Shown here: piece by piece, positions 20,009 through 29,827 of the stretch
Position numbering within the stretch: the stretch's first letter is position 1
Layout: each line of letters opens with the position of its first letter
Assembly: GCF_017875395.1 (NCBI RefSeq)
Contig: NZ_JAGGMO010000005.1
Coordinates: 1 to 64,000, forward strand
Source: Methanococcus voltae
GTDB taxonomy: Archaea; AGJL01; Methanococci; Methanococcales; Methanococcaceae
DNA: 64,000 nucleotides
Direction of reading: 5' to 3'
Notes under the pieces: generated by a model
Databases searched by the model: none
The model's input: the letters and a program-made list of their open reading frames with translations, nothing else
What the model was told of the DNA's origin: nothing
Program-made: the position numbers and the translations under genes

Positions 20009-21019
20009 ATGTTAAATAGCAATTTATGTAATCTAGTAAATTCAAAAACTAGAATTCTCGGGGTAATTGGTCATCCAATTGCTCATTCGCTATCCCCTGT
20101 TATGCACAATTCGATTATTTTTAAAAATAAGGTTAATCAATTAAATAGTGAAGCTATTTCTAAAAATATCGACACCATCGAGAAATTAAAGGAATTTAAA
20201 TACTTAAAAAGTAATTTAATTGATAATTTAAATTATGTGTACATTGCATTTGACATTTCACCGGAAAATTTAAAAAATATGGTAGTTTCTGCAAAAACTT
20301 TAAACATTCATGGCTTAAACGTTACAATACCGTATAAAATCGATGTTATGCAGTATTTAGATGAAATAGATGAAGATGCTGAAAAAATAGGTGCGGTAAA
20401 CACCATATTGTTTGAAAATGGCAATTCTAAAGGGTATAATACTGATGGATTAGGATTTAGAAAAGCTATCGAAGAATTAATGGAAACCCGTAATTTAAAT
20501 ACCTCAAATAGCACAATTAAAAGTAAAAAAATACTTGTTTTAGGCGCAGGTGGTGCTAGTAGGTCGATTTGTTACGAAATGTCGAAAGATAACTTTGTTA
20601 CAATTACAAATAGGACTTTTGAAAAAGCAGAAGCTCTTGAAAAGTACTTAAAATCAATTGGTCATAAAAATGTTAATTCAATTAAATTGGACGAATTTAA
20701 TAATATAAATAATTTAATGGATTACGATATTATTGTAAACACTACTTCGTTGGGAATGCACCCAAATATTGATGAAACAGTTATTAATTTATCAAAATTA
20801 CCTGAAAATTCACTCGTTGGGAAATTTGTAGTTGATATAATCTACAATCCTTTTGAAACAAAATTTTTAAAGCAGGCATCTGAAAAAGGGGCTGTTACTC
20901 AAAATGGTCTCAGCATGTTGGTACATCAAGGCGCTATTAGCTTTGAGATTTGGACGGGTCTTAAACCAGATGTTGAAATCATGAAAAATAGTTTAATTAA
21001 AGAATTGAACTCCAAATAA
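20009..21019 (+). CDS. aroE: Shikimate dehydrogenase
   Basis: 336 residues. Reduces 3-dehydroshikimate to shikimate with NADPH in aromatic amino-acid synthesis. ILGVIGHPIAHSLSPVMHN is the substrate site; GLNVTIPYKIDVMQYLDEIDEDAEKIGAVNT carries the catalytic Lys and Asp region; VLGAGGASRSICYEM is the nucleotide-binding loop. It is longer than the usual ~280 residues mainly through an Asn/Lys-rich insert at about residues 37-70 and another near 160. GGTGATATA precedes the ATG. Divergent from the oxygen-defence cluster. Confidence 0.95.
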   Translation: MLNSNLCNLVNSKTRILGVIGHPIAHSLSPVMHNSIIFKNKVNQLNSEAISKNIDTIEKLKEFKYLKSNLIDNLNYVYIAFDISPENLKNMVVSAKTLNIHGLNVTIPYKIDVMQYLDEIDEDAEKIGAVNTILFENGNSKGYNTDGLGFRKAIEELMETRNLNTSNSTIKSKKILVLGAGGASRSICYEMSKDNFVTITNRTFEKAEALEKYLKSIGHKNVNSIKLDEFNNINNLMDYDIIVNTTSLGMHPNIDETVINLSKLPENSLVGKFVVDIIYNPFETKFLKQASEKGAVTQNGLSMLVHQGAISFEIWTGLKPDVEIMKNSLIKELNSK

Positions 21020-21176
21020 TAAACTAATAAACTAATAAAATAATAATAATTCAATTCTAATTTTTTACATCTGAAATATTTATAACGTTTTTAAAGCATA
21101 TATCAATAGTATACCACTTACAATGTTAATTTTAATGTTAGTAAATTTTATAATGGTAATGGTTAAAGGTGATAAA

Positions 21177-22472
21177 ATGGATTCTTTAAAAGAATTATTC
21201 AAAATAGGTCACGGACCTTCAAGTAGCCATACAATGGGACCTCAAAAAGCGGCCAATGAGTTTAAAAATTATTTAATTCAAAATAATATAGATTTTGATT
21301 ATTATGATGTTGAATTATACGGAAGTTTAGCATCTACAGGGAAAGGACACCTGACTGATAAAATTATACGAGATACATTAGTGCCTAAAACGGTAAATAT
21401 CTATTGGAAGCCCGAAATAGTAAAAAAATATCACACAAATGCCTTAAAAATTAAAGCAATATTAAATGATAAAAATAATGATAAAAATAAAAATAATAAA
21501 AATAATAAAAATAATAAAAATCAGAACGTAGTTGCTGAAGAAATTTACTACTCCATTGGCGGAGGAACAGTTGTAAAAGATTCGGAAATGACTGGAACCA
21601 AAGATTTTAAACCATATAAAAAACCAGTATATCCTTTTGATAAAATGGAAGATATATTATCATGGTGTGAAGAAAATGGGAAAGAATTATGGCAATATGT
21701 AGAAGATTTTGAAGAAAATGATATATGGCATTATTTGAGCAATATTTGGGAAGTTATGCAAAAATCAATTGAAAATGGATTACACAAATCTGGAGTATTA
21801 CCGGGACCCTTAAAATTGCCGCGTAAAGCAAAACGGATATATAAACAAGCTAGAATGAGAAAAACACGTTTTTCAACCAATGGAAAGCTGTATGCCTATG
21901 CTTTAGCAGTTGCTGAAGAAAATGCTGATGGGGGCGTAATTGTTACTTCACCTACTTGTGGGTCTTCGGGAATAGTTCCTGCATTATTAAAAGTTTTAGA
22001 GGAAGAATATAGCCTTACTGAAGATGAAATTTTGAAAGCTCTTGCTATTGCGGGCTTAGTTGGAAACTTAGTTAAAGAGAACGCCTCCATTTCCGGTGCA
22101 GAAGTTGGTTGTCAAGGTGAAGTCGGGACAGCTTGTGCTATGGCTGCAGCTATGGCGTCATACATACTCGGCGGTACCAACCAACAAATTGAATACGCTG
22201 CTGAAATGGCTTTAGAACATCATTTAGGCATGACTTGTGACCCAGTTGGCGGTTATGTGCAGATACCTTGTATTGAAAGAAATGCGGTGGCTTCAGTACG
22301 AGCTTTAGACTCTGCAAATTTTACCTTATTTACGGATGGTCGCCATAGGGTTAGTTTAGACCAGGTTATTATAACAATGAAAGAAACGGGCGAAGATTTG
22401 AAATGTGGCTATAAAGAAACTTCGAAAGCAGGTTTAGCCAAATATTATATGAATACAGAATTTGAAAATTAG
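21177..22472 (+). CDS. L-serine dehydratase, iron-sulfur type, single chain
   Basis: 431 residues from ATG 21177, with AAAGGTGATAAA directly ahead; in-frame starts back to 21123 add a hydrophobic stretch outside the family. Deaminates L-serine to pyruvate with a [4Fe-4S] cluster. The beta domain is marked by IGHGPSSSHTMGP, the alpha domain by PTCGSSGIVPALL, GAEVGCQGEVGTACAMAAA and TCDPVGGYVQIPCIERNA, so both halves are fused as in E. coli SdaA. A Lys/Asn run near residue 100 (NKNNKNNKNNKN) is a simple-sequence insert. It follows aroE by 157 bases. Confidence 0.92.
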   Translation: MDSLKELFKIGHGPSSSHTMGPQKAANEFKNYLIQNNIDFDYYDVELYGSLASTGKGHLTDKIIRDTLVPKTVNIYWKPEIVKKYHTNALKIKAILNDKNNDKNKNNKNNKNNKNQNVVAEEIYYSIGGGTVVKDSEMTGTKDFKPYKKPVYPFDKMEDILSWCEENGKELWQYVEDFEENDIWHYLSNIWEVMQKSIENGLHKSGVLPGPLKLPRKAKRIYKQARMRKTRFSTNGKLYAYALAVAEENADGGVIVTSPTCGSSGIVPALLKVLEEEYSLTEDEILKALAIAGLVGNLVKENASISGAEVGCQGEVGTACAMAAAMASYILGGTNQQIEYAAEMALEHHLGMTCDPVGGYVQIPCIERNAVASVRALDSANFTLFTDGRHRVSLDQVIITMKETGEDLKCGYKETSKAGLAKYYMNTEFEN

Positions 22473-22542
22473 ATAATTGTAAGTTGTAAAGTTTATAAAA
22501 AAATATAATGATTGTAAAAAAAGTTATAAAATTATTTTATAT

Positions 22543-22600
22543 TTAGTGTATATTTTATTTATTTAGTATATATTGTTTATTTAGTATATATTTTATTTAT
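22543..22600. repeat. Imperfect ~20-base AT-rich tandem repeat
   Basis: Three copies of TTTAGTATATATTTTATTTA-like sequence between the convergent serine dehydratase and archease genes. Confidence 0.6.
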
Positions 22601-22611
22601 TATTATCATTA

Positions 22612-23109
22612 TTACAAATCAACTATAAAATTTATTTTAAATTCTCCTTCGTTATTTGAAATGTTCATTTTATGATAAGTTATCGCCTTAACTTCCTCTT
22701 TTGCTTCATGTTTGGAGTTATCGTATTCTTCACCAAAATAATAGCAATCTAAGGTATAATATTCTTTAAATTTTTCACTACTGTCCTTGTTATCCATATT
22801 TTGGATATTGTCTGATTCATCATCTTGTTCTTCTACAATTGATTCAATATTTATTTTAAAGTTTGATAGTAATAAAAATTCTGAATCGTGGAGTATTAAC
22901 AATTCTGTTAGGTAATCGTACAATAAACTTAGTAAATCGTCAGAAGCTATTTGAAATTTCCCCAGTGCATTTTTATTATCGATTTTATCAATATCAACCA
23001 TAATATTAAATAATCCCCTACCTGCGTTTTCAAAAGCTTTTTCAATGGTTTCTCCGTAAGATGTAATACCTATGTCGGCCATAGTTTCAAAATATTCGTA
23101 TCCGCTCAA
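22612..23109 (-). CDS. Archease, cofactor of the RtcB tRNA ligase
   Basis: 165 residues. Archease speeds guanylylation and turnover of the RNA ligase RtcB in tRNA splicing. YEYFETMADIGITSYGETIEKAFENAGRGLFNIMVD is the family's N-terminal signature including the metal-binding Asp, and the C-terminus ends in a strand plus DL as in homologues. An acidic insert (EEQDDESDNIQNMDNKDSSE, about residues 88-108) makes it longer than the usual ~140. The start is TTG at 23109, with GAAGGTGAAAAT ahead and no Met before residue 10. rtcB is not in the window. Confidence 0.9.
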   Translation of the reverse strand: MSGYEYFETMADIGITSYGETIEKAFENAGRGLFNIMVDIDKIDNKNALGKFQIASDDLLSLLYDYLTELLILHDSEFLLLSNFKINIESIVEEQDDESDNIQNMDNKDSSEKFKEYYTLDCYYFGEEYDNSKHEAKEEVKAITYHKMNISNNEGEFKINFIVDL

Positions 23110-23412
23110 ATTTTCACCTTCAACTTTTAAACGCTTAGATTTTTAGACATTGCAAATTTTATTTATGGTATTTTACGAATTGATAGTAAATTTAGTAGAT
23201 TATGGAGTATTCTAATATATTTATGCAATATATGTTAATATATTTATTTTATAATATATAACTAATAGATTATATACATATTTAAATAAAAATAAGAGTA
23301 ATTAAAATTAAAGTTAATAAGAATTAAAAGGATAATTTAATAAATGTTAATTAATAGAATAGAATTAATAGAACCTATAATTACTTATGAATCTATAAAA
23401 TCGTGATAATTT
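23110..23412. other. Divergent promoter region, archease / moaE
   Basis: 303 AT-rich bases between outward-reading genes. No open frame; no operator noticed. Confidence 0.4.
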
Positions 23413-23838
23413 ATGATAAGAGTTTCTGAAGAAAATTTTAATACGGATTTAGAAGTTAAAAAAATGCTTGAAAAGCACCCTGATATAGGGGGACTCGTAA
23501 ATTTTATTGGCGTTGTTAGGAATGTAGGGTATAAAGACGGCGATGAAAAAGAAGTCAACAAATTAGATTTTGAAGGTTATGTACCTATGGCCACTAAAAA
23601 GTTAGAAGAGCTAGCCAATAGGGCTATGGAACAGTTTAATATAATTGACGTGACAATGATACATAGAATAGGCACGTTAAAGGTAGGCGAAAATATCGTT
23701 TTAATCGTGGTTGGTGCATCACATAGAAAAGAAGCTTTTTTAGCATGTGAATTCTTGATAGATAAACTTAAAGAAGAAGTGCCAATATGGAAAAAAGAAT
23801 TTGCAAAAGATGGAAGTTATTGGGTAGAACAACATTAA
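23413..23838 (+). CDS. moaE: Molybdopterin synthase catalytic subunit
   Basis: 141 residues. Transfers sulfur from MoaD thiocarboxylate to precursor Z to form the molybdopterin dithiolene, needed for the Mo/W formylmethanofuran and formate dehydrogenases. Family signatures: GGLVNFIGVVRN, LDFEGYVPMATKKLEELA, VTMIHRIGTLKVGENIVLIVVGASHRKEAFLACEFLIDKLKEEVPIWKKE. The Lys that attacks the thiocarboxylate is in EEVPIWKKE. Divergent from the archease gene. Another cofactor gene, moeA, is at 60242. Confidence 0.95.
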   Translation: MIRVSEENFNTDLEVKKMLEKHPDIGGLVNFIGVVRNVGYKDGDEKEVNKLDFEGYVPMATKKLEELANRAMEQFNIIDVTMIHRIGTLKVGENIVLIVVGASHRKEAFLACEFLIDKLKEEVPIWKKEFAKDGSYWVEQH

Positions 23839-23850
23839 TTTTCCATCACA

Positions 23851-23918
23851 TATTATTTTAATTTAATAACTTTATTTTATTATTTTAATTTAATAACTTT
23901 ATTTTATTATTTTAGTTT
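23851..23918. repeat. 27-base AT-rich direct repeat
   Basis: Two tandem copies of a unit starting ATTTTAATTTAATAACTTTA lie between the convergent moaE and copper-ATPase genes. They include T-rich runs that could end moaE transcription. Confidence 0.55.
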
Positions 23919-23937
23919 TATGTTATTTTATTTATTA

Positions 23938-26928
23938 TTATTTTGGATTGTAGTTTCTAAGCATTAAGGTAAATCCTACAACAGATAGGGAGCTCAAAGT
24001 CATTGCAAATGCTGCGTATTCTGGTCTAAACATTATACCAAATGGTATTAACAACCCGCCTGCAATTGGTATTAATATCGAGTTGTATGCAATTGCCCAG
24101 AATAAATTTATTTTAATTTGCAAATATATTCTTCGGCTCAATTTAATGAATTTGTATACGGAATTAATATCTTCATTCATTAAAACTACATCGCCACTTT
24201 CTATAGCGATATCTGTACCTGAACCCATAGCTACTCCAATATCTGAAACTGAAAGAGCTGGAGCGTCATTTATTCCATCACCGACAAATACAACTCTCTT
24301 TAACTTGTGATTTGAAACATTTCTTTCGATTTTATCGTTTGGAGTGTCTTGTAAAATACAAGTCTTTGGAGTATTGGTGTATTTTATTCCTTTATTTAAT
24401 TTTTCCCTTATTTTTAGCACAATTTCTGATTTTTCATTTGGTAAAATTTCAGAAAATATGTTTTCTTCTGGAATTCCTAATTGATTACCGATTACTGAAG
24501 CAGTTTTTCTGTTATCCCCAGTAACCATGTATGGACTAATACCAATGTTTATCAAATTAGAAATTGTTTCTTTTGCATTTGGTTTCAATTTATCAGCTAT
24601 TGCCAATAAACCATTAACTTCTTTGTCCATTGCTAAAAATACTATGGATTGGGCATTTTCTTGGTATTCATTTAATTTTTCAAGGTATTTTTCAGGAATT
24701 GGTACATTATTTTGATCCATTAACGATTTATTACCTACAAGTAAACTTTTAGTTATGCCTTCGTCCGTTATTTTTCCTTCAACTCCTCTTCCAACAATTG
24801 TTTGATAATCTGAAACTTTTTTAATCATTTGTTCAGTCATTTCAGATTCATATTTATCTTTGAAATACTCTACAATTGCATTTCCTAAAGGGTGACTAGA
24901 ATTTGATTCCATTGAAACTATATAACTTGCAAACTTCTCATCGGGTAAATCAGATATATAATCAGTTACTGACGGCTTACCTTCCGTTAAAGTACCTGTT
25001 TTATCAAATATTACCGCATTAATGTTTTTTGATAATTCAAATACTTCAGTATCTTTTATAAGTATACCCAAGTTTGCAGAACGACCCAAACCTACGGTAA
25101 CAGCCGTAGGAATAGCAATACCTAAAGCACAAGGGCAAGCGATAACAATTACTGATATGAATATCGATGCAGATATTAATAGCCCGTAACCGCCTAAATA
25201 CCAGTAGCTAGAGAATAAAATGGCCAATAGAAATACTGCAGGTATGAAGTAATTAACTAATCGATCTGCGATACTTTGGAAATTTGGCTTAGTTGCTTGT
25301 GCTTGTCTAACTACTTCGATTATCTGTGCAAGTAATGAATCTTTACCTATTTTTTGAGCAGTTATCTGTAAAACTCCCTCTTGATTAATGGTACCGCCAA
25401 TAACGCTATCCCCGATATGTTTTGCGTTTGGTATTGGCTCTCCAGTTATTGAAGATTCGTCAACGTAACTACTTCCATTGTAAACAGTACCGTCGACAGG
25501 TATTTTTTCACCTGATTTGACTAGTACAATGTCTCCTTTCTTTATTCTTTCTACGGGTACCTTAGAATATTTTTCTACGCCATTTTCAATTTCTACGATA
25601 ACCGCATATTTAACCTGTAAACTCATTAATTCCTTAATTGCCTTTGAAGTTTTACCCTTAGCTTTACCCTCAAGATACTTACCGAGTGTTAGTAATGTTG
25701 CTAACATGACTGGTGTGGAGTACACCATGAAATCCTGTGACAAAATCCCAAATGTTGCAAAAACTGATGCTAAAAATGACGCTAAAATACCTAATGTATA
25801 CATTACGTTCATATTTAGGTATTTATGCTTTATTGCAGTGTAGCCATTCTGAATTATTGGTAAAGCTACATAGTACATTGGGAATAACGACAATATCAAT
25901 AATGCAAAATTCTTTGTAGTAGCATCCATTGACATCATGCTGAAAATTACAAGAATTAAGGAGAATGCTACCCCTACCCAAATTTGAAGTCGTTTATGCT
26001 CCAATTCAAGCTCTTTTTTGCTTTTAGGAGGTTTTGGTAATTTTGACTCGTAAGTTCTTGAACCATTTTCATTTTTAGAAATTATCGCAATATCTAAATT
26101 ATCTGAAATTTCTGAGTTTTCAGAAGTATGTTCGTTGGAATTTTTAGATTCGGTTGATTTTTTTAATTGTTTAAGTTTATTTGCATAGTTATTTTCTTTA
26201 TGTTCTGCATGACCTGATTTTTCAGAGTCGCTAATTTTATTGATTTTATTATTATCCTTATTATTAGTATAATTAGTTTCATCTAATTCCTTATTATCAA
26301 CATTATTAATTTTTACAAAATTATTGGGTACATCATCTTCAGATATCCTAACCCCGAAACCTAATTCTTCAATAACTTTGGTCATATTGTCCAAATTAGC
26401 AATTTTTGGGTCATATTCAACTCTTGCAATTTCGGTAACAGGATTAATCGATATATATTTAACCCCGTCAATTTTTAAAACATTTTTTTCAATGTTTGAT
26501 GCGCACATACTGCAGTGCATACCCGAAATTAGCAAAGATATCTTTTTGGTATTGTTGATAACTGCAATTTTTCCCCTAGTTTGCACGTTATCGTTATCTT
26601 TACCCGTATTTTCTAATTCTGATTCATTTTCATATTCATTCGATAATTTATTATTATTACTATTATAATTATCATCATAATTATTGCTATTTTCTAATTT
26701 TAAATTATCGATATCTTTGTTTATAATTTCGTATTCAAAATCCAATTCTGCAACTTTATCCAGTATGGCATCTAAATCCACAATATTTTCATTGTAATCT
26801 ATAACCCCTATTTCAGTAACTGGGTTAATGGCTATAGAATTGACCCCATTAAGCTTTAAAACATTGTTTTCGATATTTGATGCACAACTACTGCAGTGCA
26901 TTCCAAATATTTGTAACTCTATTTTCAT
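23938..26928 (-). CDS. Copper-type P1B ATPase with two metal-binding domains
   Basis: 996 residues from ATG 26928, preceded by TTGGGATTATT; a GTG 18 bases upstream is in frame but less well placed. Two HMA domains have GMHCSSC (C12, C15) and GMHCSMC (about residue 138), joined by Asn-rich linkers that lengthen the protein. The membrane ion site is CPC near residue 597 (IACPCALG), the phosphorylated Asp is in DKTGTLTEG (about 641), and the hinge is GDGINDAPAL. CPC with two CxxC domains indicates Cu(I)/Ag(I) export. CutA lies upstream on the same strand. The missing classic HP is replaced by SSHPLGNAI, which is the normal form. Confidence 0.94.
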   Translation of the reverse strand: MKIELQIFGMHCSSCASNIENNVLKLNGVNSIAINPVTEIGVIDYNENIVDLDAILDKVAELDFEYEIINKDIDNLKLENSNNYDDNYNSNNNKLSNEYENESELENTGKDNDNVQTRGKIAVINNTKKISLLISGMHCSMCASNIEKNVLKIDGVKYISINPVTEIARVEYDPKIANLDNMTKVIEELGFGVRISEDDVPNNFVKINNVDNKELDETNYTNNKDNNKINKISDSEKSGHAEHKENNYANKLKQLKKSTESKNSNEHTSENSEISDNLDIAIISKNENGSRTYESKLPKPPKSKKELELEHKRLQIWVGVAFSLILVIFSMMSMDATTKNFALLILSLFPMYYVALPIIQNGYTAIKHKYLNMNVMYTLGILASFLASVFATFGILSQDFMVYSTPVMLATLLTLGKYLEGKAKGKTSKAIKELMSLQVKYAVIVEIENGVEKYSKVPVERIKKGDIVLVKSGEKIPVDGTVYNGSSYVDESSITGEPIPNAKHIGDSVIGGTINQEGVLQITAQKIGKDSLLAQIIEVVRQAQATKPNFQSIADRLVNYFIPAVFLLAILFSSYWYLGGYGLLISASIFISVIVIACPCALGIAIPTAVTVGLGRSANLGILIKDTEVFELSKNINAVIFDKTGTLTEGKPSVTDYISDLPDEKFASYIVSMESNSSHPLGNAIVEYFKDKYESEMTEQMIKKVSDYQTIVGRGVEGKITDEGITKSLLVGNKSLMDQNNVPIPEKYLEKLNEYQENAQSIVFLAMDKEVNGLLAIADKLKPNAKETISNLINIGISPYMVTGDNRKTASVIGNQLGIPEENIFSEILPNEKSEIVLKIREKLNKGIKYTNTPKTCILQDTPNDKIERNVSNHKLKRVVFVGDGINDAPALSVSDIGVAMGSGTDIAIESGDVVLMNEDINSVYKFIKLSRRIYLQIKINLFWAIAYNSILIPIAGGLLIPFGIMFRPEYAAFAMTLSSLSVVGFTLMLRNYNPK

Positions 26929-27103
26929 AATAATCCCAAAATACACCTATAAGTCTATTATTGAATATAACATAATATTATTTTAAAAATATATATTTAT
27001 AAATTTAATTGTGTAGTTATTTATGTTTTATTAAATTATTTTACATGCTCGTAAATTCACAGGTATGAATATTAAATTTAAGTATGCTTAAATATTTTAA
27101 TAA

Positions 27104-27131
27104 TTATATAGTGCTACGTATCACTATATAA
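27104..27131. promoter_or_regulatory. 28-base near-perfect palindrome upstream of the copper ATPase
   Basis: Arms TTATATAGTG and CACTATATAA flank an inner TACGTA palindrome; only one pair in the whole 28 bases fails to match. It lies about 175-200 bases before the ATPase start and after the cutA stop. Each arm contains a TATA-like core, so it could be a promoter with overlapping operator. Confidence 0.45.
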
Positions 27132-27252
27132 ATAATACTATTTGATATCCAAAATTAGTTAATTTTATATTCTTATATTGCATTTAACCGATATTATGTC
27201 TTTTTACCGTTAAAACTTTTTAATTTTAAATTCTGAGGAATATATAGTACTC

Positions 27253-27295
27253 TTATATACTAATTTTAGTATACCAATATTATATACTAATTTTA
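27253..27295. repeat. 16-base direct repeat downstream of cutA
   Basis: TTATATACTAATTTTA occurs at 27253-27268 and again at 27280-27295, 27 bases apart, just after the cutA stop. Function unknown. Confidence 0.6.
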
Positions 27296-27316
27296 TGTGG
27301 TAATTATTATAAAATA

Positions 27317-27682
27317 TTACTTAAAACCGTGATTTTTCAAACATTCTCCAAATTCTGAATTTAACTCTTCTACAGTCAATTTAAGTAATATGGGTGTACT
27401 ATAAGGATGAATCTCACTAAAAAGATTACATAATTCAGACCAATTTTCTGTAGAAGTCTTGTAAATTACACCTACCTCATAACTAGTTATTATCCTATTT
27501 TCTCCATCATCTATCTCTTTTAGCACTTTTTCATTATAGTCTAAATTTTCAGAAGTTTTACCGAGATATAATGAGTTATGCATCCAAAAATTGGCACAGT
27601 ATATTAATTTTTTTTCAAGTAACAATTCAGAAACATTTTTAGCAGAATTTAAACTAGGAAACGTTGAATATATCAATATCAT
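27317..27682 (-). CDS. cutA: CutA1 divalent-cation tolerance family protein
   Basis: 121 residues. A small trimeric ferredoxin-like-fold protein linked to copper tolerance in bacteria. YSTFPSLNSAKNVSELLLEKKLIYCANFWMHNSLYLGK matches the family N-terminus (the variable strand and the CxN segment), and SYEVGVIYKTSTENWSELCNLFSEIHPYSTP matches the conserved HPYxxP ending. Placed upstream of the copper-type P-ATPase on the same strand with a 388-base gap, which suggests a shared metal role rather than one operon. Its biochemical function remains unsettled in the family. Confidence 0.88.
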   Translation of the reverse strand: MILIYSTFPSLNSAKNVSELLLEKKLIYCANFWMHNSLYLGKTSENLDYNEKVLKEIDDGENRIITSYEVGVIYKTSTENWSELCNLFSEIHPYSTPILLKLTVEELNSEFGECLKNHGFK

Positions 27683-27842
27683 AAACTTAACCGCCTATAA
27701 ATTTTAGATTTAATCTATTATAATACGATTTAAAAATTTAATAATTAATTTTGATAAATTAATAATTTATAATTGATAAGTAGTGTAAGTTTTTTAAAAA
27801 AAGTTGTTAAAAGATTAAATTTAATAATTTAATTTCTATATC

Positions 27843-29042
27843 TTAATTTCCGTAATTATTATTATTATTATTATTATTATTAGTAGTACTGCCCAATTTT
27901 CTTCCGAATTCACGACATTCCCTTAATTCTTCTACTGAAGGGGTAAATTGTATTTTTAAACATTCGTCATCTATAATTTCATAATTTAATTTTTTGAAAG
28001 TTTCACAAATATGCCCTGTTGCACATTCTACCCATCCATACGAACCGAAAGCAACGCCTAGCTTGTCAATAGGTTTTAAATCTTCTAACCAAGACAATAT
28101 ATTGCGTACTGGCGGATATATATTTGCATTCATAGTTGGAGAACCAATGAGTACATAACGAGCGTCCATGAGCTCATTCATAATCTTATTTACTGGGGAC
28201 TCTGTATTTAATATCCTAACGGTTACGCCTGCACCTACCAATCCATCTGCGAGTGCATATGCTATTTTTTCGGTAGATCCATACATAGATCCATATAAAA
28301 TTACCGCTTTATTTCTTGGGACGTCTGAACTCCAAAGGGCATATTTGTAGATTATATCGTCGATTAAATCGCCTCTCCATACCGTACCATGTGCGGGGCA
28401 TATGTAATTTATATCATATTGCGATAATTCTTCCAATACTGAACCTACGAACATACGATATGGTAAGATAATAGAAGCAAAATAATCCTTAGCTTCGTAG
28501 AATGACCTACCCCCACCATCGATTTGATCAGCAAACCTTTCTGAAGTCGCCAAATGTTGACCGAACGCATCATTTGAATAGAGTATTCCATCACTCGAGT
28601 AGGTTACCATGTTATCAGTCCAATGTAGCATTGGCGTTCTTATGAATTTTAAAGTTCTTTCACCTATATCTAAAGTCTCATTAGTATCTACAATTATAAA
28701 ATGCCAATCTGTTGTATCATACATTTTTTCTAAGTATTCCTTTGTAACTTTATTTAATACAACTTTAGCACCGGTATCCCTAACTAAATACTCTAAACTA
28801 CTGCTATGATCCATTTCCGCGTGATTAACTATAATATAATCAATCTTCTCTGGATTTATTATCTTAGCAATATTTTCTATAAATGTGGGGTAGTATTCTT
28901 TTTTTACTGCATCTATTATAACTTTTTTATCATCGAGTATTAAATAAGAGTTGTAGCTCGTACCTTGTATGTCAAAACCGTGAAAATGGTTTGCTTTCCA
29001 ATCTACGACGCCTATATAATAGACTCTGTCAGTAATTTTCAT
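27843..29042 (-). CDS. fprA: F420H2 oxidase / flavodiiron protein
   Basis: 399 residues from ATG 29042 with AAGGTGTGATT ahead. Reduces O2 to water with F420H2 as donor in methanogens. The N-terminal metallo-beta-lactamase domain has the diiron ligands in HAEMDHSS, then LHWTDNM and CPAHGTVWRGD; the C-terminal flavodoxin domain has YGSMYGSTEKIAYALADGL, SPTMNANIYPP and SYGWVECATGH. The last residues are a run of Asn encoded by ATT repeats on the plus strand, a simple-sequence extension. Divergent from pth2. Functionally linked to the oxygen-defence cluster at 18-20 kb. Confidence 0.94.
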   Translation of the reverse strand: MKITDRVYYIGVVDWKANHFHGFDIQGTSYNSYLILDDKKVIIDAVKKEYYPTFIENIAKIINPEKIDYIIVNHAEMDHSSSLEYLVRDTGAKVVLNKVTKEYLEKMYDTTDWHFIIVDTNETLDIGERTLKFIRTPMLHWTDNMVTYSSDGILYSNDAFGQHLATSERFADQIDGGGRSFYEAKDYFASIILPYRMFVGSVLEELSQYDINYICPAHGTVWRGDLIDDIIYKYALWSSDVPRNKAVILYGSMYGSTEKIAYALADGLVGAGVTVRILNTESPVNKIMNELMDARYVLIGSPTMNANIYPPVRNILSWLEDLKPIDKLGVAFGSYGWVECATGHICETFKKLNYEIIDDECLKIQFTPSVEELRECREFGRKLGSTTNNNNNNNNNYGN

Positions 29043-29299
29043 AATCACACCTTAAAAATATTTTTGACGTATTTATTTGATTTTATTACCAAATACTATA
29101 TATTGTAGTAAATTATTAATTATTCCTTAATACTATCCTTTAGTTTTTAGGGCTAATTTATTTCAAATATATTTAATACAATATTATTTATGAAAATTTC
29201 AATATATAAATTAAATGTATTTAAAAAGATTATTAATAACGGGATAATGTAATAAAATATTATATAAAACAAGAAAATAGAGAATATAGAGGATGAAAC

Positions 29300-29650
29300 A
29301 TGTTTGAACAAGTTATTGTTATTAGAAACGACTTAAAAATGGGCAAAGGCAAAATAGCGGCACAAGCAAGCCATGCTGCGATACAGGCTTTTTTACATGC
29401 TGAAAAAATTTGTCCAGATGCAGTCAAAAAATGGATGAATGAAGGCCAAAAAAAGGTAGTTGTAAAAGTTAATTCGGAAAGTGAGCTTTTAGAAGTGTTT
29501 AAAAATGCAAATATTGAAGGTTTACCTGTTGGATTAATAAGAGATGCAGGAAGAACCCAAATTGCTTCGGGAACGCTTACTGCTGTAGGCATTGGTCCAG
29601 AAAAAGAAGAAAAAATTTCCAAAATTACCAAAGATTTAAAATTGCTATAA
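29300..29650 (+). CDS. pth2: Peptidyl-tRNA hydrolase, Pth2 type
   Basis: 116 residues. Releases tRNA from peptidyl-tRNA that has dropped off the ribosome. [27 protein letters not shown] is the family start with the catalytic Lys/His region, and [24 protein letters not shown] the conserved C-terminal part with the active-site D-A-G-x-T. Full length for the archaeal/eukaryotic family. GAGGATGAAAC precedes ATG 29300. Confidence 0.96.
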   Translation: MFEQVIVIRNDLKMGKGKIAAQASHAAIQAFLHAEKICPDAVKKWMNEGQKKVVVKVNSESELLEVFKNANIEGLPVGLIRDAGRTQIASGTLTAVGIGPEKEEKISKITKDLKLL

Positions 29651-29827
29651 ATAAATAAACTAAATAACATTAGAATTAAAATATAGGGTTTAATATATAT
29701 TGTAAATATATAAGATATATCAATATAATTATGTAATAGGAATATGATTAAATTATTAAATTAAAGTATTTAAATTAAATTATTAAATTAAGCGTAATTT
29801 GTAATTATTTATGTATTTGGTGATATT

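Noticed and set aside
29260-29670. 136-residue minus-strand frame
   Set aside because: Antisense of pth2, whose motifs are complete.
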